The notes under the pieces are model-generated. The model saw only the letters and a list, made by a program, of their open reading frames with translations, made no database searches and was not told the origin of the DNA. DNA of 64,000 bases from Bufo bufo (Eukaryota; Chordata; Amphibia; Anura; Bufonidae). The translations under genes were made by a program, and so were the position numbers. Below, piece by piece: positions 43,123-53,770 of the stretch (position 1 is the first letter of the stretch; each line of letters starts with the position of its first letter). The stretch covers positions 501,748,556-501,812,555 of the forward strand of contig NC_053392.1 of the NCBI RefSeq assembly GCF_905171765.1, in the 5' to 3' direction.

Positions 43123-43132
43123 ACTATATAAG
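43123..43132 (+). promoter_or_regulatory. TATA box and CCAAT of the hAT 5' end
   Basis: ACTATATAAG, with CCAATAGG about 25 bp upstream (43098-43105). Same layout as at 1306 and 50501. Confidence 0.55.
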
Positions 43133-43241
43133 AACCTCCCCAGCAACCATTTTCTGTAGTTTTATGGAGTTCTGAGATAGACAGCAGTGTCATTGCTGTG
43201 CTGTGTGCTTTGCTGTGTCATTACATAAGATAGTTAGTTAG

Positions 43242-43243
<2 letters not shown>

Positions 43244-43273
<30 letters not shown>
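43244..43273. repeat. (TA)n microsatellite
   Basis: About 15 uninterrupted TA dinucleotides within the hAT 5' region. Confidence 0.95.
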
Positions 43274-43276
<3 letters not shown>

Positions 43277-43740
43277 CAGATAGTTAGTGTGAGATAGTCA
43301 GTGTAGGTTAGATAGCGATATAGTGTAGCTGATAGGTTCTGCTGTCCATACATACATGCTACATACATACATAGTGCTGTGATGTCACAAGTTTACAACA
43401 ATAATCACTAATAAGTAGTCAGACCTGTTAAAATGTGAAGTTGCACGTATTGCGCCAAAATATTCGCATCATTAGTGCCGATTTCGCAATCGTGAATATA
43501 TTGGAGCACTCTATCTGCATATAAAGCTATTGCAATGTTCTGCCGTGCCAACCATTTTCTCCAGTCTCAGGAAACGTCTAGCAGCTTGAAAAATGTAGCT
43601 AAAGTGACCCACGCCTGTATTTCATGCGCATTACGCTAATATTACATTGTCGCTTTTTCACGATCAAGAAAATAATCTGAGCTATCGCTACTGGAATTGC
43701 TTATCTCCATAGAGAATCATTGTTTCTGGACAGGAGGCTC

Positions 43741-45537
43741 CTGCTTACACATGATCAATCGCCGCCAAGACAAAATAATTTTGGGTGTCACATCAACAAT
43801 GCTTTCACCCGAAGAACTAGCGTGATCACTAGCACCTTTACCTAGGACAATTATCGGGAACAAGTATTTGTATGAACATTTATTTTTGATACTCAGCCTG
43901 AGTAAAGGGGCCATTAAATATAATGTAAAGCTGACCATAAAGATTAGCCTAATGTTGGCCAATGTCAGATCATCTGCACACATTCCCAAAATTTGATACA
44001 ACTGTTACTACAAACCTGGCTCACACCTGGAGAAAATGGATAACCAGATTTAAAATCCCACTGAGCGAGCAAATATTAAAGTCTTCCATCAGGCTTGCTG
44101 AGGAGACATTCACCACAACTGATGACTTTGTTTGCATTGCCTCTACAACTAAAACTTGTATTAGACAGGCAGATTATGCCGGTGATTGTTGGCAAGGAAG
44201 CATTGTTTCCTGCTCGTTAGTGGACCATGACCATTGCAGCCAATCATTGACCTCAGTGATATACTGTATAGCACAAGACTGCTGAAACCACTGATTGGCT
44301 GCAGTGGACATGTGCCGTATATGGCTACATCACTGCTGCAGCATGTACACAGAGATTGGAGTTGAGGACCGGATTGGCAGGACTGGAAGTAGTGAGTGTG
44401 CATCTGGCAAGTCAGAAAATCCCTTTTGTGGTGATGGGCCATGTGACGGACCATATGATGAGCGCAGTGACGTCACCAAAGGTCCTTTTCCTCATCAAAA
44501 GAAGAAGAAAGTAGAGAAGCCGGGCTGCGCGAACAAGTGGATGAGGTGAGTTTAATTTTCTATTTAATTTTTTTTTACCCCTCCATCCCTAATTTACTTA
44601 GCATTCTGTATTAAGAATGCTATTATTTTCCCTTATAACAATGTTATAAGGAAAAATAATAAAATTTACACAACACCTAACCCAAACCCGAACTTCTGTG
44701 AAGAAGTCCGGGTTCGGGTCTGGGTACCAAATATGCAGATTTTTCTCACGCGCATGCAAAACGCATTAAAACACTTTCCACTCCCGCGACGCACCTGCAT
44801 CCTATCCAGCCCTCACACGCGACGCCCGTGTGAAAGAGGCCTAAGTGGGTCACTTTCTGACGCTATCAAAGGTAACCAGAAATGGTTCGATGTCTGATGT
44901 GGTTCAGTAATGATCCCTATGTTTCTCAAAAGTGCTGAAATGAGAAATAGGCTGAAAGGCAGAACTATATTTTGACAGACTTAAAGGTGTCAGCTAATAC
45001 ACAAGTGTTTCGGAACAAATTATTTACTGTGCTAAAGTAGGTTTTACTTATGGTTTAAATTAGGATGTGCACATTTCTTGTCATGTTTTTTATTTGTTAT
45101 TTACATGCAGTTTTGGAAGCCCAAACCAGGAGTAAATTTAAAAAAGAGAACAGAAATTGTATCTGTCCTATATACTTTCGCTCCTTTTGTGACCCACTAC
45201 TGATTTTGGCCTCCAAAACTGAATGCAGAACCTCCACATCCTAATTTTATATCTGTAGTTTGGCTTACCGGAGATGGTACAGACCCACTTAGTTGCAACA
45301 GATTTGACTAAACCCAGGAGTAGCGTATAAGACATTCTCAAATATTCATTCTTTAATCCCTACTTCAGTGCATAGAATACTAGAATACTCAGGAATACTA
45401 ACAAAAGATGAGAAACTGAGCTGATGACACATGATTGTGGTTGGTCAGCAGGTAGGTTGTAGTCAGGCCTACCAGGCATCTTTCACTTTAATGGCAGGCC
45501 AACCTGAAAAACCTTCAGGTCATATTTGCAGCCATCA
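43741..45537. other. Anonymous DNA with MITE scraps
   Basis: No gene recognised. Near 44620-44665 there is a short palindrome (attttcccttataac ... gttataaggaaaaat), near 44690-44720 a cccgaacttc...gaagtccgggttcggg hAT-type subterminal hairpin, and at 44826-44845 a gtgtgaaagaggcctaa MITE terminus. Confidence 0.5.
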
Positions 45538-45659
45538 AATACTTACTAGAAGTGCACAAATCGTCCCACAACATGGACAGTGACATACCAGAGGGGGATC
45601 AATGGCAAAAATTCACACAAAAATGTGTATTTTATTTAGGGGCCATTTTTATGCGTCTT

Positions 45660-45884
45660 AAAGGGAAACTCTCAAAAATGTTCCCTGTTGGAGCCTAGAA
45701 AATTTTTATTTTAGGCCACGGGAGTACAGGCCCCAAACATTAGGCATTCACCGGACAGAAAACATCAAGTGATTATGTGGCTGGAGGTATATTAGACAGT
45801 CATTGGATATCAATTTTATTGCAGGCCAGTGGACTACAGGCCTCAAAAATTATTAATTCACAGTACAGAAAAGAACAAGTGATT
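45660..45884. repeat. 110-bp array, left part
   Basis: Units with attatgtggctggaggtata and gcaggccagtggactacagg, gatt recurring at 45771 and 45881. The array continues at 47431 after the LINE. Confidence 0.8.
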
Positions 45885-46328
45885 TTTTGCTCTTCCTGAG
45901 GCTTGCTGTACCAAGTGACTTCTGATTAAGTGGAGTTTAAAGAACCAGACTTCTGGTGCTGAGTGTGATTTCATTGGAGTGATAGCAGGTGGCTGAGTGC
46001 GGTTTGAAACAGAGATCATTGAAAGTTAAGTTTATGCATTTTAGTACTGCACTAGATTTGCACTAGATGCAATCATGTTGCATATTTGGAAGCCCAGATC
46101 TTGGATCTAAATAAGCAGCTTGAAATACTTAGGGGCATTGCAAAACTGGAGAGAGGCTTAGACCTCACTGTGCAGGCACTGGCTGGGGTCAGTGAAATGG
46201 AGGTGTGAGGAGGAGGGCAAGATAAGGTCTATCAGATCAGCAGTTGGGTTAATGTAGGAAGAAGGGGCAGAGGGAAAAGTGCCAGGGAGGCTAGTCCTGA
46301 GCTGGAACGCCCTAGTAAATATGCGTGT

Positions 46329-46940
46329 TTGGCTGATATCAGGGATGAAAGCCCAGGGCCAGCAACACTGCAGCAGGGCGTTTCTCCTAGCAACCAGGAG
46401 GATGAACGCTGCAGGAAGTATGGGAAAAGGAGTGCAGCAAAGGTCAGACAGATGCTGGTGGTAGGGGACTCTATTATTAGGCGGACAGACAGGGTCATCT
46501 GTCGCCGAGACCATGAATGCCGAACAGTGTGTTGTCTGCCGGGTGCTCTGGTTCGGCATATTGCGGATCGGATTGAAAGATTGCTGGGTGGGGCTGCGGT
46601 CATGGTACACATTGGCACCAATGACAAAGTCGTTGGGAAATGGAAGGTCCTTAGAAATTATTTTAGGGAACTAGGTGAGTAGCTCAAGTCCAGGACCTCC
46701 AAGGTAGTGTTTTCAGAAATACTACCAGTGCCACGAGCGTCACTAGAGAGACAACGGGAGCTTAGGGAGTTAAATAAGTGGCTCAGAAGCTGGTGCAGGA
46801 AGGAAGGGTTTGCGTTCATAGAGAACTGGGCCGACTTCGTGGTCGGTTATAGGTTCTACAGTGGGGACGGGCTGCACCTCAATGGGAAGGGTGCAACTGC
46901 CCTGGGGAAAAAAATGGTTAAACGGCGGAGGAGCATCAGA
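46329..46940 (+). pseudogene. LINE ORF1: SGNH (esterase-like) domain
   Basis: Esterase-type domain found in ORF1 of CR1 and L2 LINEs, of uncertain role in retrotransposition. Block I is VVGDSIIRRTD (Ser nucleophile) at about 46459-46490, block III MVHIGTND at about 46603-46628, and block V GDGLHLNGKG (catalytic His) at about 46868-46895. An in-frame TAG at 46680-46682 breaks it. Confidence 0.85.
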
Positions 46941-46969
46941 CGGATCCGCTCCGAACGCTCGTGTGAAAG

Positions 46970-47321
46970 TAGCCTTAGTTATGAAGAAAGATTAAAAGAA
47001 ATGAATGTGTTTAGTCTAGAGAAGAGACTTCTAAGGGGGGACATGATTAACCTATACAAGTATATAAATAGGCAATGCAAAAAATACAGCGAAAAGCTGT
47101 TCCATTTAAAATGTGCTCAAAAGACAAGGGGGCACTGCCACCGACTGAAGAAGAAAAAGTTTAATCTCCAGAAGCATCAAAGCTTCTTTACTGTAAGAAC
47201 TGTGAATCTGTGGAATAGACTACCTCAGGACGTGGTCACAGCAGGAACAGTGGACAATTTCAAAAAGGGTTTAGACGAATTCTTAAAAGTAAAAAACATT
47301 AATGCTTATGAAAACGTGTAG
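46970..47321 (+). pseudogene. LINE ORF2 C-terminal end
   Basis: YEERLKEMNVFSLEKRLLRG, DMINLYKYIN and FTVRTVNLWNRLPQDVVTA are the C-terminal signature of CR1/L2 reverse transcriptase proteins. The segment is in the same frame as the SGNH part, joined through a short MITE terminus (cgtgtgaaagtagccttag at 46960-46978). Ends at 47321. Confidence 0.85.
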
Positions 47322-47430
47322 AAATCTGAGTCTCACTTCATTCTGGGATTCGCGTCCCCACCTATCCCTTGGTTGAACTTGATGGACGTATGTCTTTTTT
47401 CAACCGTATTAACAATGTAACTATGTAACT

Positions 47431-47640
47431 ATGTGGCTGGAGGTATATTAGACGGTCAATGGATATCAATTTTACTGCAGGCCAGTGGACTACAGGCCCC
47501 AAAAATTATTCATTCACCGGACAGAAAACATCAAGTGATTATGTGGATGGAGGTATATTAGACGGTCATTGGATATAAATTTTACTGCAGGCCAGTACAA
47601 ATACATGTCAAATACATATGTTTAAAGAACTAAAAATATA
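47431..47640. repeat. 110-bp array, right part
   Basis: Two units, atgtgg starting at 47431 and 47541, matching the array before the LINE. Confidence 0.8.
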
Positions 47641-47714
47641 AAATTGGATTAAAAACATTGCTAAAGAAATCCCCCCTCTTGAAAAAAAAAACAATAGTAA
47701 TAGGTGAAATTTAA

Positions 47715-47972
47715 TTATACGTGGTCGCCACAGGTGTTGAACTCCTCTGAGATCCATGCCTCATTCATTTTTAGAAATGTGAAGTAGGCGAGTGCACTTA
47801 TCGGTCGCGATCCCCCCTGCTGTGCTAAACGTCCTTTCGGACAGGACACTTGACGAGAGGCAAGCCAAGAGTTCCATGGCAAATTGTGCCAGGTCTGGCA
47901 CACCCAGTAGTCAAGGGGTTCCTCGCTTCTCAGAGCGTCCACATCGGCTGTTAACCCGATGTAGTCGGACAC
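47715..47972 (-). pseudogene. hAT transposase C-terminal part (third hAT)
   Basis: EEPLDYWVCQTWHNLPWNSW followed by a degraded dimerisation segment ending FLKMNEAWISEEF. It has the same order as the C-terminus at 39940-40160 but has lost the VFSTAGG core in this frame. Confidence 0.75.
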
Positions 47973-48382
47973 CTGTTGGTCTAGGCGTTCCCTGAGGCTG
48001 CATCCGGGTTGGCTGCTAGAATGATCTCATATCCAAAGTGACCAACACATCTTCAAACCGCCCTCCTCATGCATGCGCGGTATGTTCTCTGTGAGTGGAA
48101 ATTCCTCTGCCAGTGTCCGCAACAGCAGAATGCAGCATCTCTCGCAGCAAGGCCTGGAAATGCTGCATTCTGACAGACCTCTGTGATGCTGGTAACATGT
48201 CTGCCATTTGCACTAAATTGGAAGCGGTCGAGCGGCCTCGCTCCTGCTCATCACCCAGGAGAATGTCGTCCTCGGTCTCCTCCCCCGATCCACGGACAAC
48301 ACCAGGGATCTCAGAAAAGTTTAAAGCCTGCTCTTCTTGCTCCTCCTCCTCCCCCCAGGCACCATCCTCCTGCTGACTTGTC

Positions 48383-48944
48383 TCAGATGGAGTAGCCCCC
48401 CCTGGGAATTAATTCAGCATTGACTTCCTCATCTTCCTGCTCCTCGATGGCTTGATCAATGACAAGGTACGGGTAAGGTACGATGTCACTGATGGCGCCC
48501 TGGCTGCGACTGACCTGTTTGGTGATCTCATCTAATGGCCGCATAAGTCTGCATGCGTCGCGCATGAGCAACCACTAGGGCGATGAAAAAGAAAAACGAG
48601 CTTCCAAGAACCTGTCCTGCCGCAGAGTTCGTACAGGTAGTCATTAATGGCATGTTTCTGCATATCCAGCGCGTCCGGCAGTCACAAATCAGACGTCTGA
48701 CGAACAAGTGGTGTCGTCGCTGAGCATCAGCAAGGCGAGCCATAGCCGTGTAAGATTTTCTAAAATGGCCAGAGATTCTCCTGGCCTGCCGCAAGACGTC
48801 CTGGACCCGGGGGTATTTGGCAACGAATCGATGCACGGCTAAGTTCAGGACGTGTGCCATGCGCGGCACGTGTGTCATTTTGCCCTGTTTTAGCATGCTC
48901 AGCAGCTTGGCACCGTTGTCGCACACCACTTTACCAACTGTCAA
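48383..48944 (-). pseudogene. hAT transposase middle part (third hAT)
   Basis: VVCDNGAKLLSMLKQG (second catalytic Asp), VPRMAHVLNLAVHRFV and VRRLICDCRTRW correspond to the middle of the 1064-9289 transposase. Downstream parts (48383-48571, acidic stretch EEQEDEEVNAE) are in another phase, so at least one frameshift is present. Confidence 0.82.
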
Positions 48945-49044
48945 ATTGCTATATATTCGTTTTTTAGAATATTACGAATATTCTAAAAAACTAATATATA
49001 GCAATATAGCGAATATTATGTAATAATTATAGTACGTCAGTGAT

Positions 49045-49125
49045 AATATCTGACACTGGAAAAGCTGGGTAATAACTCAGTGTAGATCGCAAGTTATTAC
49101 CCAGCTTTCCCAGTGTCAGATTTTA
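49045..49125. repeat. Hairpin, ~35-bp arms
   Basis: tctgacactgg..aagctgggtaataac and gttattacccagcttt.ccagtgtcaga are inverted around tcagtgtagatcgcaa. A further copy of the right arm follows at 49131-49166. Confidence 0.85.
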
Positions 49126-49225
49126 TCACTGGGTTATTACCCAGCTCTCCCAGTGTCAGATATCATCCAAGTGTAGATTGTGAATATTCTAATCGCAAAT
49201 TTTTCATGCAAAAGGCTACACTAAT

Positions 49226-49525
49226 AAGCTTGTCATAAGACTCAGTCTAATATTCTTGTCAGAAGACTATGAAAACCAATAGAGGGCGCTATTGAGTTCT
49301 GAACAGCGTCCTCTATTGGTTTCATAGTCTTCTGACAAGAATATTTGTCTTGTCATAAGACTGTGAAACCAATAGAGGGCACTGTTCATAACTCAATAGC
49401 GCCCTCTATTGGTTTCATAGTCTTCTGATAAGAATATTTGTCTTGTCATAAGACTGTGAATCCAATAGAGGGCGCTATTCATAACTCAATAGCGCCATCT
49501 ATTAGTTTTCATAGTCTTATGACAG
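49226..49525. repeat. Three tandem palindromes ('ccaatagagggcgcta')
   Basis: Each unit of about 100-110 bp is an inverted repeat: cataagactgtgaaaccaat, agagggcgctat, then atagcgccctct and attggtttcatagtcttctg. Units are joined by acaagaatatttgtcttg. Differences between arms and between units are few. Confidence 0.9.
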
Positions 49526-49621
49526 CTGAAAAACAAGGCAGATTCTACTCATTTGCATTTCTTTCCCATATGCTCATGTTTATGCAAATTAGTTTGTACA
49601 TGACAAAACTGTATAGAAAGG

Positions 49622-49942
49622 TTATTGAATATTATGTTGGGACAATCGGAAAACTTTTTTTCGCCCTAATGATATTGATATGTACCTTCCCTGCCCGTGT
49701 TTGCTTGACCACGTGTCTGTGGTCAGATGTATCTTGGCACCGACAGTGTGTGCCAGAGGTATATTCAATTGCTGCCGAACATGGCCATATAGCTCTGGGA
49801 TGCCCTTCTGGGAGAAATATTTTCTTCCAGGGACCTTCCATTGCGGTGTGCCAATGGCCTTAGACTTTCTAAAGGCCTCCGAGTCCGGCAGTTTATATGG
49901 CAGTAGTTGGCGGCCTAGCAGTTCCAACAAGCCGGCGGTCAA
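49622..49942 (-). pseudogene. hAT transposase N-terminal catalytic part (third hAT)
   Basis: SEAFRKSKAIGTPQWKVPGR, YFSQKGIPELYGHVRQQLN and HLTTDTWSSKHGQGRYIS (first catalytic Asp). The BED finger that should precede it is not found to the right. The frame runs into foreign sequence after GRYIS. Confidence 0.85.
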
Positions 49943-50039
49943 AGTCCCTATAGAAGAGCAGTATTTGTGGACGCAGGTATATAGAACCCCTTAATGATTA
50001 TTTTCTGGAAGCAGGTATATCAAACCCCTTAATCAGTTT

Positions 50040-50340
50040 TTTGAGGGGCAAAAGGTATATCACACCAGTTGCAATTAGTTGTTCCAATAGCGTTTGTCCT
50101 TCTGTATAGCTGCGCTATTGCAGCAGAACCGCACACAACTGCTGCACAATACAAATGCACTATTTGGAAAGTATATTATAGGTATATCACACCCCTGCCT
50201 CAATCCATTTTTTTGGGGGGCAACTGGTATATCACACCAGTTGAAATTAGTTATTCCAATAGCGTTTGTCCCTCTGTGTAGCTGCAGTATTGCGTCAGAT
50301 GTTGGAAAGTATATTATAAGTATATCACACCCCACAGTAA
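50040..50340 (-). repeat. ~174-bp repeats in the hAT leader
   Basis: ggtatatcacaccagttg followed by aattagtt(a/g)ttccaatagcg occurs at about 50055 and 50229, with shorter ggtatatcacacccc units around. Occupies the same position as the 294-bp array of the first hAT. Confidence 0.75.
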
Positions 50341-50500
50341 GTCACACATATTGATAGCACACCTATACCAGTCCTTAAAAGGACTTTTGTGGCCCTATTA
50401 GCTAGCATTGGTTGTCCCTAACAGTCTGTCCCTGCCCCACACAGCAACCTCTCCCTACACTGGCAAAAGACTGAATGTAAAATGGCTGCCAGATCTGATT

Positions 50501-50510
50501 TATTTATAGG
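50501..50510 (-). promoter_or_regulatory. TATA box of the third hAT
   Basis: The minus strand reads CCTATAAATA, upstream of the leader repeats and transposase, with an inverted CCAAT (gccaattgag, minus strand) about 40 bp further upstream. Confidence 0.55.
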
Positions 50511-50700
50511 GTAGGGGGTGTGTCCATGTGCTGAAACGTCTCAATTGGCTGTCCTTTCCCACCTGATGGATGTGTCATGGGTCAAAGTTCTGCACAATGC
50601 AAAAGAATATGGCGCCAGCAGACATCGCCATATGTTCGCCTGTTCGGCAAACCACAAACGAGTAAAGTTCGCCGCGAAACGACCGGCTGGGGGAACCGCA

Positions 50701-51069
50701 ATTCCATCTCTATTCACCATGATTATTTCATCACCCCAAGTAATGAGAAAATACCACTGACCCGTCTTATTTAATAGTTCCTCAAAATTGGGAGCAATTG
50801 GCAATACTTCACATGAAATTTGGGGATAGATGAGCAGTTTCTTTTTGTGAAAAAACCTACATATTTCACACATGTTTTTCAGTACACCCACCAAGTCAAT
50901 TTTTATATCCCTATTATGATTCGGTAATAATAGGTTCATGTGGTGTTACCAAAAGAAAAACACATTTTCTCAAAATTTGGGTAATTTAGCCAGATTTGGG
51001 AAACACTGGAGTAATTATGTAAATATGATTATTTTTTTAGCAATGGGTGATTATTGGAGATGGTGTAGC
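50701..51069. other. Anonymous DNA
   Basis: Nothing recognised. Confidence 0.35.
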
Positions 51070-51072
51070 TTA

Positions 51073-51519
51073 GGGTATTTTCAAACTTGCGTTGTTTGAT
51101 TCCGGCAGGCAGTTCCGTTGCCTGAACTGCCTGCCTGATCAGGCAAACTGCATGCAAACGCATGTCATTTTTTCTGACTGATCAGGATCCTGATCAGTCT
51201 GAAAAATGCCTGATCAGTCTGAAAAATGCATTGCAATACCGTATCCGTTTTTCCGGTGTCATCAGGCAAAACGGATCCGGTATTAATTTTTTTCTCATTT
51301 TTAAAGGTCTGCGCATTTTTTCGCCGGAGACAATCCTACGATTTTCTCTTTTGCCTGATCAGTCAAAATGACTGAACTGAAGACATCCTGATGCGTCCTG
51401 AATGGATTACTCTCCATTCAGAATGCATGGGGATATACCTGATCAGTTCTTTTCCCGGTATAGAGCCTCTGTGACGGAACTCTATGCCGGAGAAGAAAAA
51501 CGCTAATGTGAAAGTAGCC
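51073..51519. mobile_element. MITE, TTA target, 447 bp
   Basis: GGGTATTTTCAAACTTGCG at the left and CGCTAATGTGAAAGTAGCC at the right (inverted, a few mismatches), flanked by TTA (51070-51072 and 51520-51522). The interior repeats cctgatcag many times. A TTA target suggests the PIF/Harbinger superfamily. Confidence 0.8.
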
Positions 51520-51522
51520 TTA

Positions 51523-52330
51523 CTGACAAAAGTCATAGAGGTTAGATAATAATGCAATGATCTATTTGTAAATTGTGGATATGTAATTTAGTATATTTAC
51601 ACTATTTAGTAATATTTAGTATTTTTAATAGTAAGTAAATTATGACTTTGATGTGTATGTATTTAAAGAAAAAAAAACTAAATTGAGTATTTTGCCCTTC
51701 ACCCCAGACTCATCCACCTCACCAGGGCTCAGACATTAGCCTAGTCTGTCTCTAAATAATCTTGCTGATAAAACCCATTTTAAAGGAAATACCTTGCTAT
51801 CTACATCATGCTATCTTACCACAACCTGCCTTATCTTCCTTCAGTCCAGTAGGATAAGGTGTCTGGATGTTTTGTGACTTATTTGATTTGATTTGCAATT
51901 TTAAAGCTTGACTGGAAGATGTCATTACTTAGGACCTTGAAACACCTCAGAGATCTGACTGCTGAACCATATACATCTGTAATTGCAAAATATGACAAAG
52001 TTCGAATATTTTTTCATTTTTTTAATATTATTATTTTTTGTCTGGTACTGCAGAATTCTGCTACTCAGTGGTCAAACTCCTAGTGATTACAAATGATTAC
52101 TAATGACCTATGGAATTTGGAGATCAATATTTTTCCCAAAAAACTCTTTAATAATATATCCAGTAACATCTGTTAATATTTGCATCATATGCCATATCAA
52201 GGGTTGCAGCAAGAAACTTCACGTCTTCCATTTCTGAAAAGCTTTTCTCCTCCCTAATATGGCAGAATGTACTGATATGAAGATGCCCAAGCAAAAATAT
52301 TTGGGCATTGCAATATCTATGATTACATAT
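51523..52330. other. Anonymous AT-rich DNA
   Basis: No gene or repeat boundary recognised. Confidence 0.4.
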
Positions 52331-52333
52331 ATT

Positions 52334-53262
52334 GGGGGGCATTTTGTCACGGCAAGGTCTAGGAGGCGGGCACATCCAGAGCGCGCACGCATCAGCAGCG
52401 TGTCCGGTGTCGCCCTCGCTCCTGATAATACTATGCGCGCCCCCCGCGCGTCTATGCGCATTCATGCGAATGGTTTTAGGGATGAGCGCCGAGCTGATCA
52501 CTCGGCGCTCGGCTGTGTAGTCTGTGTGGAGCTGTGTAGTCTGTGTGGAGTCATGTGACGCTGGCCACGTCACATGACCGCTCTGTCTCCCTATTCAAAC
52601 AGGCAATCTGCTGGTCACAGATTGCTTGTAATTCAGGTTCCACCTGTGTCTCCTTGGATTCCTGGTGTATTTACCTCCTGTTTATCCGACGTCTCCCTGT
52701 CTGTTCCTGCTGTGCTGTACTTCTTTTCTTGGTTCCTGATCCCGGCGTGCTCCAGACGATCCCTACTTACTCCTTTGGTACTTCTAGCTGCTCCTGGTAA
52801 ATGACCTCGGCTTTCTCCTGACCATTCTCTGCTTGTTTCTTTGTACTGCGCTGCCTTCCTGGTTTTGACTCAGTCCATATTCGTTCTGTTTGTTGTCTGT
52901 TTGTCCTCCCTGCACTTACACCAAGTTAGGGACTGCCGTCCAGTTGTCCCTTGTCATCAGGACTTGCGAAGCAAGTAGGCAGGGTCAGGGGCGAGGGTGG
53001 AGCGCAGTGGTCACTCCCTCCCCCCTGTCTGTGTGTGTGTGTGTGTGTGTTCATGACCGTTACACATTTATTAAGACTGGTGTTTTAGATCCCAGTCTTA
53101 ACAACCCCTTTCGCTGGTGGTGGATCCACCGAAGTTATGAAGACGCGTCAGCCTCTCCATAACTTCGGTGCATCCAGCGCCAGTTCAAAATGTAAGATAA
53201 TTTACTTGCTAATATAAATACGCCTAATATAGGTGTATTTCAGGTTGATAAATGACCCCCCA
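52334..53262. mobile_element. MITE ('GGGGGGCATTTAT'), split by a solo LTR
   Basis: Left ggggggcatttattaagac and right ttgataaatgaccccccatt form an inverted pair. Between them, after removing the LTR at 52345-53064, are palindromic segments (ccgaagttatgaag ... cttcggtgc). The flanking bases are att on each side. Confidence 0.65.
52345..53064 (+). mobile_element. Solo LTR, 720 bp, 5-bp target duplication
   Basis: TGTCACGGCAAGG...ATGACCGTTACA, TG...CA ends, flanked by the exact 5-bp duplication cattt (52340-52344 and 53065-53069). GC-rich U3-like part, then T/C-rich part with a (gt)n tract at 53029-53050. No coding domain. Confidence 0.9.
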
Positions 53263-53765
53263 TTGTATCATAAAATCCAAGTTGGATGTACTGTAGAACA
53301 GTAAGTGTGTACAGTATTGTATTGTAGTAGTAATTAGAGATGAGTAAATTGATTCCTAAGAATCAAGTTATCTCATCAAACAAGGTTCTGCACCTACAAT
53401 GGGTTGTCCCCAAAGCTGAGGATGCTGCTCTGCTGGTTGATTGACCAGCCTAGACACTTCCAGGTAGCGCTGCATGAACAGTCACTGCTCCAGTAGTAGA
53501 AGCAGAGCCTCTGCTCTTACACAGCTATGTGGAGCGGTGGGGCAGGTGCAGCCAAGATGTTCAGTCCTGTCAATCAAGCATCGTGGCAGTGTCCTCAGCT
53601 TCAGGGACATCCCGTTGGAGATGCAGAACTCTGCTTCATAAGAGAAATCATTTCTTATGACTTGGTCATCTCTAGTAGTAATATTCACTCAAGTGTGAGC
53701 AGTGCTGGAGTACCGTTAACGGTCTAGTGTACATAGCTATGCTGATTTTGGTGCACGCTTACATG
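53263..53765. other. Anonymous DNA
   Basis: No gene or repeat structure recognised. Confidence 0.35.
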
Positions 53766-53770
53766 GCTAT

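Larger units (their letters stand above)
42892..43740 (+). mobile_element. hAT 5' end with promoter
   Basis: Starts TAGTGTTGGGCGCGAATATTC, the same TIR group as the MITEs at 1 and 29898. It continues with an inverted CCAAT region and a TATA box, then degenerate sequence. No transposase follows, so only the 5' portion remains. The right limit is approximate. It may be the source type for the gaatattcg MITEs. Confidence 0.7.
45885..47432 (+). mobile_element. CR1/L2-type LINE, internally deleted
   Basis: Contains an ORF1-type SGNH esterase domain and the extreme C-terminus of ORF2, with the whole reverse transcriptase missing. The 3' tail ends ttgatggacgtatgtctttttt and then ctatgtaa repeats, as in frog CR1/L2 elements. 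Inserted within the hAT 110-bp array: the array resumes in register at 47431. Confidence 0.85.
48946..49668. mobile_element. Palindrome-rich insertion in the hAT transposase
   Basis: Separates the hAT motif TTDTWSSKHGQGRYI (right) from VVCDNGAK (left). It begins with gaatattcg/cgaatattc words and includes a hairpin (49045-49125) and three tandem palindromes (49226-49525). About 125 codons expected between the two motifs, judging by the 1064 copy, are missing. Insertion plus deletion, or a more complex rearrangement, is possible. Confidence 0.6.
45538..50700 (-). mobile_element. Third BED-type hAT, reverse orientation, heavily interrupted
   Basis: The transposase reads leftwards from about 49942 to 47715. 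Upstream (right) are 174-bp leader repeats, a TATA box at 50501 and subterminal gttcgcc and ggcgaac words at about 50620-50690. Downstream (left) is a 110-bp array. It is interrupted by a LINE (45885-47432) and by a palindrome block (about 48946-49668). Neither terminus could be fixed, so limits are approximate. Confidence 0.7.

Noticed and set aside
52890..53162. 90-codon frame with a Val/Cys repeat
   Set aside because: It arises from a (gt)n tract at the end of a solo LTR.
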